From positions 1 to 19,288 of the forward strand of contig JAHFKQ010000005.1 in assembly GCA_023245265.1 (NCBI GenBank): 19,288 nucleotides of DNA, in the 5' to 3' direction. The notes under the pieces were generated by a model, which did no database searches, had not been told where the DNA came from, and saw only the letters and a program-made list of their open reading frames with translations. Position 1 is the first letter of the stretch; each line of letters begins with the position of its first letter. Both the position numbers and the translations under genes were made by a program. This document shows, in pieces, positions 1 through 7,327 of this stretch. This DNA is from Candidatus Collierbacteria bacterium (GTDB lineage: Bacteria; Patescibacteriota; Microgenomatia; UBA1400; MFAQ01).

Positions 1-1793
1 TTATATATAGAAGAGTGGGTACTCACTCTGATATTCCTTACATAATAAGGAGACCATCGGGCATGAATACCCGAAGCACAGTTAAAGAGCTGTGACGAAT
101 TGCCGGACGGCTTGACCGTGGTCACTGCTGCTGCCGGATTTATTCCCAATTTCTGGGCAAAAATTCTATTCGTCTCAATCGCTACTTGTCGCAAACGACT
201 CTGTACGGCTGGATCTTGAGCGACCGGACTATCCATCTGACCATTAATATCGACCCCCAACAATCTCTCTTCTTCACAGTTTTTCTTCCACGCCGGCCGT
301 AATCCTTTGAAATCCGTCGCCATCGCCTGTATCGTGCCGATGATCGCCGCCACTTCTACCTTGTCTTTCAAGGTTTCATAGGTGTCTTCATGGCGTGCAA
401 TCGCAATCGAAAGATTACAAAACTCGAAGGGTCTCAAAATAATCTCTCCACAAGGGTTAGTTCCAAATTCCGCCGCTTCTCTTCTGGCCGGTCTCATCTC
501 CACTGCCGATTGACGGTTAAAGATTCCTGGCTCTCCCCTACCGGACTTAACCATTTCCAACATTTGCTGGGTCACTTCAAGTTGGGTCAGTCCGGACAAC
601 GGCCAAACCGCACTATTGTTGGCATTCCATCGTTGGCTATTATCTCGCTCAAAGTCCCCCGACTTGGCATTCCACATCTCTTTGTCATCAAAATCAAAGA
701 GAGAGATCATTGCGGTTCTTCTCATTCCTCCGGAAACCGCCGCGCTCCCTACTTCGCACATAATGTCATGAGCATCAATCGAACGCAAGAAACTGCCTTG
801 TCTGGACATAATTCGCTCTCTTACGAACTCCATCATTTTTCTTAGCGGTTCTGGTCCGGAAGAGCGGCCACCTTTCGTTCGTAAAATCGCCCCGGCTGGT
901 CGTAAAGCCGAATAATCAAACTTGATATCTCCACCACCAATCCAAGTAGTTAGACCCATTCTCAACGCCTCAGCCCAGCCTTCGGTTGAATCTTCAATGA
1001 GCATTTGTTTTATTTCCAAACCGTCTTGCCGTTTAACTCGAGGTAGATTTTCCACATACTTGCTCTCGACGGAGAAACCGACACCGCAACCATTCATAGA
1101 AATGACCAAGGCTTCGACGAACGACTCTATACTGTCAATCGGTTGATAAGAACAATTATAAATACTAATGTTATTCCTCCTCGCGGCCGGTCCAGCCATA
1201 GCTAAAAGTCTCATCGAGGGAGTAGCTTTCATCTCCAAAATAGAAGTGCGGATTCTCTTATATACAGCCGGCTCCAGCTTATTTCCCGACAGTTCTTTTA
1301 GAAAATCGACTGCTCGATCCACTGTTTCTTTCCAGGTCTCTCGTCTCCCCAGATCGTAATTAAACCGTGAATATTTATCAAAAAACTGGAATTTTTGAAT
1401 TTGATTCTCAAAATAAACATCACTTTCGGCAAAGGCTTTGGCCACTTCTTTCGGGATCGGGCGAATATCTCTGAGTTTGGCGTGTTCCACCCGATAAATA
1501 ATATAATTTTTGGCCGCTTCAAACTCTCCTGCCGCTTGCAGAACCAGTTCCACCGCATCTTGTACCTGTTCCACCGTCGGCTTAGAGTACTTCGCTCCAA
1601 TAATATTTACTACTCTTTGTGCCAGCTCGGTTACCGGAGTTACCGGTTTCTTTCCCAGGTCATCAAAACATGCCTGAATTGCTTTTTCAATTTTACCTAT
1701 TTCGAAAGGCACGACTCGGCCATCTCTCTTAAGGATAGTTTTTGGAATCTCTATCTTTGTTTCAGTCATAATTTTTGGTTTGGACTTTTTCAT
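1..1793 (-). CDS. nrdJ: Adenosylcobalamin-dependent (class II) ribonucleotide reductase, 3' end beyond the left edge
   Basis: Reduces ribonucleotides to deoxyribonucleotides using adenosylcobalamin to generate a thiyl radical. The frame is open from the ATG at 1793 to base 1, giving about 597 visible residues of an expected 700-plus. I translated it by hand and found no stop or frameshift. An N-terminal ATP-cone (about residues 12-100, with KRDGRVVPFE near its start) is the allosteric dATP/ATP domain. The catalytic barrel has NCSY with Cys214 (bases 1152-1154), NPCGEI with the predicted radical Cys448 (450-452), and FCNL with Cys459 (417-419). The 11-residue gap between the last two equals that of Cys408 and Cys419 in Lactobacillus leichmannii RTPR. 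The VKPSGNSS and SGIHAR signatures lie near the left edge. No intein is present in the visible part. The C-terminal redox cysteines are outside the window. The start could instead be ATG 1769; neither has a clear ribosome site. It lies 11 bp after nrdR and probably shares its promoter. Confidence 0.96.
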   Translation of the reverse strand, partial: MKKSKPKIMTETKIEIPKTILKRDGRVVPFEIGKIEKAIQACFDDLGKKPVTPVTELAQRVVNIIGAKYSKPTVEQVQDAVELVLQAAGEFEAAKNYIIYRVEHAKLRDIRPIPKEVAKAFAESDVYFENQIQKFQFFDKYSRFNYDLGRRETWKETVDRAVDFLKELSGNKLEPAVYKRIRTSILEMKATPSMRLLAMAGPAARRNNISIYNCSYQPIDSIESFVEALVISMNGCGVGFSVESKYVENLPRVKRQDGLEIKQMLIEDSTEGWAEALRMGLTTWIGGGDIKFDYSALRPAGAILRTKGGRSSGPEPLRKMMEFVRERIMSRQGSFLRSIDAHDIMCEVGSAAVSGGMRRTAMISLFDFDDKEMWNAKSGDFERDNSQRWNANNSAVWPLSGLTQLEVTQQMLEMVKSGRGEPGIFNRQSAVEMRPARREAAEFGTNPCGEIILRPFEFCNLSIAIARHEDTYETLKDKVEVAAIIGTIQAMATDFKGLRPAWKKNCEEERLLGVDINGQMDSPVAQDPAVQSRLRQVAIETNRIFAQKLGINPAAAVTTVKPSGNSSQLFNCASGIHARWSPYYVRNIRVSTHSSIY

Positions 1794-1804
1794 TTAATTT
1801 TTAA

Positions 1805-2263
1805 CTAATTGGTAATTTCGGTAGAACTCAAAACAAACTCTTTAAAATCCTTGGCCTCGTTAAAATCCATATAAACACTGGCAAATCTCATAAAAGCCAG
1901 CTCATCCAGTCTCTTCAGTCGATTCAGAACCATTTTGCCAATATCACTTGATTTTATTTCTACTGTTTGACGGTTGAGTAACTTGCACTCCACTTCATCC
2001 ACCAAGTTTTCAATTTCCTCATTGGTCACCTTTCTTTTGTAACAAGCTTTCGCCACTCCCTTCAATAATTTTTCTCGGTTATAAAGCTCCACCTTGCCAC
2101 TTTTTTTGATTACCTTTAGGTCAATGTTTACCACCACTTCATGTGTAGTAAATCTTTTATCGCACTTCTTACACCGTCTTCTTCGCCGCACACCCAAATC
2201 ACCGGGCAATCCTCGGCTTTCCAGCACCGCGGTATCTTCTCGTAAGCAGTATGGACAGTTCAT
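1805..2263 (-). CDS. nrdR: Transcriptional repressor NrdR
   Basis: NrdR is a zinc-ribbon/ATP-cone repressor that senses the dATP/ATP balance and shuts off ribonucleotide reductase genes. The 152-residue product has normal family length. The zinc ribbon ligands are Cys3, Cys6, Cys31 and Cys34, with the basic stretch RRRRR just before the second pair. The TTHE motif follows at about 39-42, and the ATP-cone (about 49-139) contains KSGKVELYNREK and later LDELAFMRFASVY. The start ATG is fixed by the family-typical MNCPYC opening. It is the first gene of an operon with the class II reductase 11 bp downstream. A 16-base NrdR box begins 8 bp upstream of its start codon, so it probably represses itself and the reductase together. 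Confidence 0.97.
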   Translation of the reverse strand: MNCPYCLREDTAVLESRGLPGDLGVRRRRRCKKCDKRFTTHEVVVNIDLKVIKKSGKVELYNREKLLKGVAKACYKRKVTNEEIENLVDEVECKLLNRQTVEIKSSDIGKMVLNRLKRLDELAFMRFASVYMDFNEAKDFKEFVLSSTEITN

Positions 2264-2270
2264 CTTTTAA

Positions 2271-2286
2271 ACACGATATTTAGTGT
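2271..2286 (-). promoter_or_regulatory. NrdR box (strong)
   Basis: The 16-mer acacgatatttagtgt matches the published NrdR-box consensus acaCwAtATaTwGtgt at all but two positions. It is a near-palindrome with ACAC/GTGT ends. It lies between the predicted -10 of the nrdR promoter and the nrdR start codon, where bound NrdR would block initiation. Confidence 0.88.
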
Positions 2287-2294
2287 CGTCATCA

Positions 2295-2323
2295 ATCTTT
2301 GTCCACCACCCTTAGTATGTCAA
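2295..2323 (-). promoter_or_regulatory. Promoter of the nrdR-nrdJ operon
   Basis: On the minus strand a perfect TTGACA (-35, bases 2318-2323) is followed after 17 bp by AAAGAT (-10, 2295-2300). The -10 is weak (3 of 6), but the -35 and spacing are ideal. Transcription would begin near 2288, leaving a leader of about 25 nt, unlike most other promoters here. No cobalamin riboswitch fits in so short a leader. Confidence 0.55.
2303..2318 (-). promoter_or_regulatory. Possible second, degenerate NrdR box
   Basis: This 16-mer matches the NrdR consensus at 10 of 16 positions, including the conserved C..A of the left half and TwGt of the right half. It starts exactly 32 bp from the strong box, the usual three-turn spacing of paired NrdR boxes. 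It falls in the spacer between the predicted -35 and -10. The centre of the box is poor (ccc in place of tAT), so this call depends mostly on spacing. Confidence 0.45.
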
Positions 2324-2396
2324 CCGCCTCCTAAAATATCAGACTACATCACCGTGGCCAATCTCCGCAAAATCTACTTCAATCCTTCACTTACCG

Positions 2397-2405
2397 TGCT
2401 AAAAT
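2397..2405 (+). promoter_or_regulatory. Extended -10 promoter for the gene at 2445
   Basis: TGCTAAAAT is an extended -10 (TGn plus a 5/6 match to TATAAT). No convincing -35 is seen. Start near 2412 would give a leader of about 33 nt containing AGGAGG at 2434-2439, so this gene appears to use a conventional leader. Confidence 0.45.
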
Positions 2406-2444
2406 CACCCGACACATCCCGCTCTCTAAAAACAGGAGGCTAGC

Positions 2445-3044
2445 ATGCCTATCGAAGACCCTGCAAAGGAACAGTCTCGTCGCGTTTATGTCCAAAAGAT
2501 AATCTCTCAGCAGTCGGAAGAGAGGCTCCACTCGGCTCGTGAGTTGGAAAACAGCCATCTTGCCGTTCGTCTCTTTTTGTCCACATCCAAGATCGATTAT
2601 CATATTCGACGGACCCTCAAAAAGCTCGGGCGGAACTTCAAATTTACCAAGATTGAAAAAGATCGGATCCCCATGGCCGGGCATTTTATTCCTCTTTATC
2701 GACCTGCCTTTGTCGTCGAACATCGAGGATTAATTGGCTTTACCAAGCCAATTGAATATCCCGGACTTGAATATTCCTTTCATATCGAGCTGGACGAAGT
2801 GATTATCTCTCTCAATCTTTGCCTGGATCTAGACGACCAAGTGATCGCCTTCATCTCCTTTACCCATCGGAATGGTCGAACCCATAAAATCGATCGAGAA
2901 TCCTATTTAGCTAATCCTTCTGATGAAGAATTACTATCTTGGCTGGATTTAGAGCTTTACGATTTTCTGCCTTCTAAAGAACTCTTTGAGATTGTCATGA
3001 TGGAAGATTCTCACAAAAGCACCGAAGACTCAAAATTTGACTAG
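2445..3044 (+). CDS. Unrecognised soluble protein, 199 aa
   Basis: I do not recognise a family. The start is well supported: AGGAGG sits 5 nt before the ATG, the only strong Shine-Dalgarno site in the window. The N-terminal about 60 residues are polar and helix-forming with many Arg, Lys, Glu and Gln. The middle (about 75-150) alternates hydrophobic and charged residues in beta-like fashion, including HIELDEVIISLNLCLDLDDQV. The C-terminal third is acidic and ends DSKFD. There is no signal peptide or membrane segment, so it is probably cytoplasmic. It stands alone between divergent nrdR and a convergent membrane protein gene, with its own promoter and a strong terminator. The opposite-strand 110-residue frame at 2391-2723 is judged a shadow. 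Confidence 0.82.
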   Translation: MPIEDPAKEQSRRVYVQKIISQQSEERLHSARELENSHLAVRLFLSTSKIDYHIRRTLKKLGRNFKFTKIEKDRIPMAGHFIPLYRPAFVVEHRGLIGFTKPIEYPGLEYSFHIELDEVIISLNLCLDLDDQVIAFISFTHRNGRTHKIDRESYLANPSDEELLSWLDLELYDFLPSKELFEIVMMEDSHKSTEDSKFD

Positions 3045-3052
3045 TCTCTTTT

Positions 3053-3079
3053 ACTCTCCCTCAGGGGAGAGTTTTTTTT
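3053..3079 (+). terminator. Rho-independent terminator after the 2445-3044 gene
   Basis: A perfect 8-bp stem (actctccc at 3053-3060 pairing with gggagagt at 3065-3072) with a 4-nt loop is followed by a run of seven or eight T. It begins 9 bp after the stop codon. There is no A-run on the left side, so it should act only on plus-strand transcripts. Confidence 0.92.
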
Positions 3080-3082
3080 GAT

Positions 3083-3655
3083 TTACCCCAAAACAGCCAG
3101 GTTTATCCCTGTTCGGGCCAAAATCGATCCAGTGACATTTCCGGTCTGAATCCGCACCCAAGCATTCATTACTCCACTGGCTCCGGCAAAAAGAATCACC
3201 CCTAAAGATTCTCGGAACCCTAATCGATAGACAAACCACAAAATCGGTAACCTTACCACCATTACCATCAAACCAATGATTAACCAATTTATCCATTTTC
3301 CTTTCTGAATTTTTTCTAAGTATCCGGCCACAAAACCGCTAAAAACCATTTCCTCCGTTATTGCCGTGGCCAGGGCTATCGTTAAGACTTCCGGTTTCCA
3401 AGATCCAAAATTAAAATTTCTAATTAAAAGCAAATAAAAACCAGCCAAGAATCCTCCCCAGCAGATCGATTCCAACCAATTTTTGCTAAACATCGTTACT
3501 TTGGCGGGTAAAGCCATATTCCACCAAAATAAAGGTACAAGCCATATTAATGGTTTAAACCATAACTCCTCCATCACCTCCGGCAAGTGAACCAAGTAGC
3601 GGAAACTGCCCCAAGCTATCAATAAATAAAGGTAGTAATACCAAAGCCGTCTCAC
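3083..3655 (-). CDS. CPBP-family-like integral membrane protein with altered catalytic residues
   Basis: A 190-residue, very hydrophobic protein with about five or six membrane helices. The segment TEEMVFSGF (about 100-108) looks like motif 1 of CPBP (Abi/CAAX) membrane proteases, canonically EExxFRG. Here the two glutamates and the F/G frame remain but Arg is Ser106. The later motifs are also altered: Arg135 lies where motif 2 normally has His, and RTGIN (181-185) has Arg where motif 3 HxxxN has His. This suggests a non-proteolytic relative, but the alignment is by eye. The start is GTG at 3655, because TGA lies two codons upstream and an extended -10 ends 6 nt before it. It is divergent from the penicillin-binding protein gene. 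Confidence 0.7.
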   Translation of the reverse strand: MRRLWYYYLYLLIAWGSFRYLVHLPEVMEELWFKPLIWLVPLFWWNMALPAKVTMFSKNWLESICWGGFLAGFYLLLIRNFNFGSWKPEVLTIALATAITEEMVFSGFVAGYLEKIQKGKWINWLIIGLMVMVVRLPILWFVYRLGFRESLGVILFAGASGVMNAWVRIQTGNVTGSILARTGINLAVLG

Positions 3656-3661
3656 CCATCA

Positions 3662-3670
3662 ATAGTAACA
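3662..3670 (-). promoter_or_regulatory. Extended -10 promoter of the CPBP-like gene (leaderless)
   Basis: On the minus strand TGTTACTAT is an extended -10. Exactly 6 nt separate it from GTG 3655, so the transcript should begin at the start codon. This also argues for GTG over the out-of-frame ATG at 3659. Confidence 0.55.
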
Positions 3671-3676
3671 TACGGT

Positions 3677-3682
3677 TATAAT
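3677..3682 (+). promoter_or_regulatory. -10 element of the first PBP gene (near-leaderless)
   Basis: A perfect TATAAT ends 9 nt before the ATG at 3692, leaving a predicted leader of about 3 nt. No TTGACA-like -35 and no Shine-Dalgarno site are visible. It lies only 6 bp from the opposing -10 of the CPBP-like gene. Confidence 0.55.
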
Positions 3683-3691
3683 GAACTGGTC

Positions 3692-6064
3692 ATGCTAATT
3701 ACTCGACAAGAAATTCTAAAGTCCATCGAAAAAAGTTACCATCGACTCTTTGGAGATCGACGGCTTACCCCCCTAAACACCGGTTTAATAGTCGCCGGCT
3801 TAGTCCTGATCGGACTTTTTTTCCTTCTTAAAGATATTCCCAATCCGGGTAAATTAGTCAAGACTCCGGCCCCCATCAGCACTAAAATTCTTGATCGTAA
3901 TGGCAAACTTCTTTATGAGGTCTACTCCGATTTTCGCCGCACCCCTATCTCTTCTCAAGATATCCCAAACTTCGTCAAACAAGCCACCATCGCTATTGAA
4001 GACAAAAATTTTTACAAACATCATGGACTGGATACCATCGCGATCATTCGGGCCGCATTTAACACCATAAGGGGCAAGCGTTTGGAAGGTGGTTCCACTA
4101 TCACTCAGCAATTAGTCAAAAACTCTCTACTCTCAGATCCTAGCCGCACCATCACTCGTAAAGTGAAAGAGGCTATTCTGGCCTTAGCCACCGAAGTTTA
4201 TTACAACAAAGATCAGATTTTAGAGCTTTATCTAAATCACGCTCCTTACGGAGGAACTGTTTATGGCATTGAAACCGCCGCCCAAACTTACTTTGGTAAA
4301 TCCGCTAAACAGCTGGATCTAGCCGAATCGGCACTCCTGGCCGGTTTACCTCAGTCTCCCACCCGCTACTCACCCTTTGGAGCCAAACCTGAGTTGGCCA
4401 TTAACCGTCAACACGAGGTTCTTCGACGCATGCAAGAGGACGGGTATATCACGGCCGACCAATCCGAGGCGGCAAAAAATGAAAAATTAAACTTTCTCAA
4501 AAAAAATATTACCATCAACGCACCTCATTTTTCTCTGATGGTTCGTGATGCTTTAGTTCAAAAATACGGAGAGGACAAGGTCAATCTCGGTGGACTCAAA
4601 GTGACCACTACTTTGGACCTGGACCTTCAAAATTATGTCCAAGCTTCCCTTTCTGCCGAAATGAAAAAAATCTCTAAATTAAGAATCAGTAACGGCGCCG
4701 CAATTGTTACTCATCCCAATACCGGAGAAATTATTGCTCTAGTCGGTTCCAAAGATTATTATGACGATGAAATAGACGGTCAAGTAAATGTCGTTACTTC
4801 CCTTCGTCAACCGGGTTCTTCCATCAAACCTCTGAATTACGCAACCGGCTTATTGTTGGGCTGGCCAACCAGCACCACCTATCTGGATGTACCCACTTGT
4901 TTTAATGTTTCCGGTCAAAAGCAATACTGTCCCAAAAACTATGACAACTCTTTCCGCGGCCCGGTATCGATGAGGCAGTCTTTGGCCAACTCTTTGAATA
5001 TTCCCGCCGTCAAGCAACTTGCCCTTAATGGACTTGATTCCTTTATTGCCACTGCTTCAGCTATGGGAATTTCTTCGTGGACCGATCCCAGTCGTTATGG
5101 TCTATCCCTTACTCTCGGAGGTGGTGAGGTCACGATGTACGATATGGCCAAAGCTTTCAGTACTTTCGCCAATCAGGGAGTTAGCGTTCCGTTAGTTTCC
5201 GTCTTAAAAGTAGAGTCGTTTGAAGGTCAAGTTCTCGAAGAATATCTTCCGGAAAAAACCGCCAACTTGGTCTCTGTTATGCCGCTAAACTGGACTGATT
5301 TTTGGCATCAAACTTCCAGCAACCCTCTTCTTCCTACCGACCCTAAAGTTACCTTACCTTTGGAAGTTTCGTTTATCATCTCAGATATCTTGGCCGATAA
5401 CGGCGCCCGTTCGGCCGCCTTTGGTGCCAGTAGCAAGCTAGTCGTTCCCGGTCATACCGTATCGGTCAAAACTGGTACTACCAATGACCTGAAAGATAAC
5501 TGGACCATCGGCTACACCCCGGATTACCTGGTCGCTACTTGGGTCGGTAATAACGATAACTCATCCATGAGCTATGTGGCTTCCGGAGTTACCGGTGCCT
5601 CTCCCATTTGGAATACCATCATGAAAAAGGTTTTACAAAATGTTAAGGACAAACCTCTTTCTAAACCGGAATTAATTACCAACTTCCAAGTCTGTAACCT
5701 GACGGGGCTCTTGGCTCAACAGGAAAATCAATGTGAATCTCATTCGGAGTACTTTATTCAAGGTGTCTTGCCTTTAAGCCAAAACAACTTCCCCACTAGA
5801 AAACAAGTTTGGGTTCGTCGTTCCGACAAATATCCGGTTTTACCCGGAGATGAGACCGTTGATCGGGATCTGGAGGAACATACTGTGGTTTCTGATCCTT
5901 TTACCCAAGATTTTTGTCTTGACTGTGCCTATCCAGTGGATGACAAAGGACATATACAGTGGCCTCAAACCGTTGTCGATTACCTCCGTTTTCAATCCAA
6001 GAAAGTAACTCCTTATAATTATCTGCCTTTACCCACTCCGGAAAATGTTGTCCCGCAAAATTAG
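3692..6064 (+). CDS. Class A penicillin-binding protein (GT51 transglycosylase plus transpeptidase)
   Basis: Bifunctional peptidoglycan synthase that polymerises lipid II glycan strands and cross-links peptides outside the cytoplasmic membrane. The 790 residues comprise a cytoplasmic basic tail, one membrane helix (about 29-46), a GT51 domain (about 65-240) with EDKNFYKHHG (Glu103 catalytic) and GGSTITQQL (133-141), then a transpeptidase domain (about 330-660). The latter has SSIK (Ser376 nucleophile, Lys379), SLN (434-436) and KTGT (593-596). All key motifs are intact and length is normal for the PBP1A family. Six cysteines occur in the extracytoplasmic part (403, 413 and four near the C terminus), consistent with disulfides. 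The 3' end overlaps the GH18 gene by 20 bp, implying co-expression. A paralogue lies at 7328-9619. Confidence 0.96.
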   Translation: MLITRQEILKSIEKSYHRLFGDRRLTPLNTGLIVAGLVLIGLFFLLKDIPNPGKLVKTPAPISTKILDRNGKLLYEVYSDFRRTPISSQDIPNFVKQATIAIEDKNFYKHHGLDTIAIIRAAFNTIRGKRLEGGSTITQQLVKNSLLSDPSRTITRKVKEAILALATEVYYNKDQILELYLNHAPYGGTVYGIETAAQTYFGKSAKQLDLAESALLAGLPQSPTRYSPFGAKPELAINRQHEVLRRMQEDGYITADQSEAAKNEKLNFLKKNITINAPHFSLMVRDALVQKYGEDKVNLGGLKVTTTLDLDLQNYVQASLSAEMKKISKLRISNGAAIVTHPNTGEIIALVGSKDYYDDEIDGQVNVVTSLRQPGSSIKPLNYATGLLLGWPTSTTYLDVPTCFNVSGQKQYCPKNYDNSFRGPVSMRQSLANSLNIPAVKQLALNGLDSFIATASAMGISSWTDPSRYGLSLTLGGGEVTMYDMAKAFSTFANQGVSVPLVSVLKVESFEGQVLEEYLPEKTANLVSVMPLNWTDFWHQTSSNPLLPTDPKVTLPLEVSFIISDILADNGARSAAFGASSKLVVPGHTVSVKTGTTNDLKDNWTIGYTPDYLVATWVGNNDNSSMSYVASGVTGASPIWNTIMKKVLQNVKDKPLSKPELITNFQVCNLTGLLAQQENQCESHSEYFIQGVLPLSQNNFPTRKQVWVRRSDKYPVLPGDETVDRDLEEHTVVSDPFTQDFCLDCAYPVDDKGHIQWPQTVVDYLRFQSKKVTPYNYLPLPTPENVVPQN

Positions 6065-7259
6065 TCTTCTAATTTTTGCCACCTTTTTACTTATCACCGC
6101 CATTACCGGATATTTTCTCTGGAAAAATACTTTACCCCTAGTTAGCCCGATAGCGCTTATTGATGTCATCACCGGAAACTCAAAAGCTTCAAAGTCACCC
6201 AAAATCGTCTACGGTTTCTTTCCCTACTGGAACTCCAAATATGCCGATGAACTCAATATTAGTTTTCTGACTCATTTTGCTTATTTCGCGGTCGATCTAA
6301 ATCCGGACGGCACCATAAATAAAATTAATTCACACAAAGAACAAGAGCCGGGTTGGAATAAACTCAAATCAAAAACCGTCGAAAAACTCTTATACCAGTC
6401 TAGATTTCTTGGTCAAAAATTAGTCTTGACTATTACGGCTATGGATCCTGAACTGATCAGTGCTATTCTCAAAAATAACCAGACTTCCTCTACCGCCGTT
6501 AGCTCCATTATGTCCGCCTACCGCGACTACCATTTTGACGATATCAACATTGACTTTGAATATATTGGAGAACCAACCGCCCAAGATCGTGATAGTTTTG
6601 TCAACTTCATTCGAGATTTAAAACTCGCCTGCCAAGCCCAAAACAAAGCCTGTCGTCTTGATATTGATATTTTTGCCGACTCTGCCTCAAAAAATCGTCT
6701 TTGGAATCTAAGTGCTCTTAATCCCTTAGTCGATCGTTTCATTGTGATGACTTACGATTATTATCGCAAGACCTCTACCCAAGCCGGTCCTGTCGCCCCA
6801 CTTACCGGAAAATGCCATGAGTTTACCTCCACGAACTGCTTGGACCAAGACATTATGTCTCACCTGGCCCAAATCACCAAATTACTACCATCCGAAAAAA
6901 TAATTTTGGGGATTCCCTTTTATGGTTATGAATGGCAGACTGCGGATGAAAATTTTCTCTCCAATACTTATCCCCGTACCGGTGCCTTAGCCAGCTTTTC
7001 TCGCATCCAGTCACTAGCTCAGGACCCAACTGTCTCCTCTATCTCGGCTCGTTGGTCGGATACGACTCTTAGTCCTTATTTGGTTTTTCAAAAAGGTCAG
7101 GAGATCCATCAAATTCATTTTGAAGATGTTCGGTCCCTGGCCGAAAAAATTAAACTCGTTAAATCCGCCAATCTCGGGGGAATTGCCATCTGGGCTCTGG
7201 GTTATGAAACTCCTTTCTCGGATTTATGGGAGCCGGTAAAAATTCTTATCACCCCCTAG
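6045..7259 (+). CDS. Membrane-anchored GH18-family glycoside hydrolase (YaaH/SleL-like)
   Basis: Predicted extracytoplasmic glycosidase of the chitinase/peptidoglycan-hydrolase fold. An N-terminal helix (about 7-25) acts as signal anchor. The TIM barrel begins with VYGFFPYWNS (about 55-64). The catalytic strand reads DDINIDFE (165-172) with Glu172 as predicted acid; Asn168 replaces the second Asp of canonical DxxDxDxE, as in spore-cortex-lytic YaaH/SleL-type enzymes. Later strands give MTYDYY (235-240), LGIPFYGYEW (about 288-297) and GGIAIWALG near the C terminus. Four cysteines (196/203 and 257/265) form two close pairs. Its ATG lies inside the end of the penicillin-binding protein gene in another frame, suggesting translational coupling. 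The neighbours favour peptidoglycan as substrate, but chitin-like or partner-cell glycans cannot be excluded. Confidence 0.88.
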   Translation: MLSRKISLLIFATFLLITAITGYFLWKNTLPLVSPIALIDVITGNSKASKSPKIVYGFFPYWNSKYADELNISFLTHFAYFAVDLNPDGTINKINSHKEQEPGWNKLKSKTVEKLLYQSRFLGQKLVLTITAMDPELISAILKNNQTSSTAVSSIMSAYRDYHFDDINIDFEYIGEPTAQDRDSFVNFIRDLKLACQAQNKACRLDIDIFADSASKNRLWNLSALNPLVDRFIVMTYDYYRKTSTQAGPVAPLTGKCHEFTSTNCLDQDIMSHLAQITKLLPSEKIILGIPFYGYEWQTADENFLSNTYPRTGALASFSRIQSLAQDPTVSSISARWSDTTLSPYLVFQKGQEIHQIHFEDVRSLAEKIKLVKSANLGGIAIWALGYETPFSDLWEPVKILITP

Positions 7260-7314
7260 TCTTTTGTCACCTTGAGACTTACAATCGACGATAGATAAGC
7301 CCTTTCCAAAGACT

Positions 7315-7323
7315 TGCTACTAT
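7315..7323 (+). promoter_or_regulatory. Extended -10 promoter of the second PBP gene
   Basis: TGCTACTAT is an extended -10 ending 4 nt before the ATG at 7328. No -35 or Shine-Dalgarno site is seen in the 68-bp gap after the GH18 gene, which shows no terminator either, so this gene may also be read through from upstream. Confidence 0.45.
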
Positions 7324-7327
7324 CGAC

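Noticed and set aside
390..1808. Several plus-strand and one minus-strand open frames (for example 390-845, 922-1146, 1395-1808)
   Set aside because: All overlie the reductase gene, whose minus-strand frame is continuous with clear class II motifs; these are shadows.
2264..2340. Cobalamin riboswitch before the B12-dependent reductase operon
   Set aside because: The predicted leader is only about 25 nt and I found no B12-box-like sequence or room for the fold.
2391..2723. Minus-strand frame of 110 residues opposite the 2445-3044 gene
   Set aside because: No family features, and the plus-strand gene has promoter, Shine-Dalgarno site and terminator.
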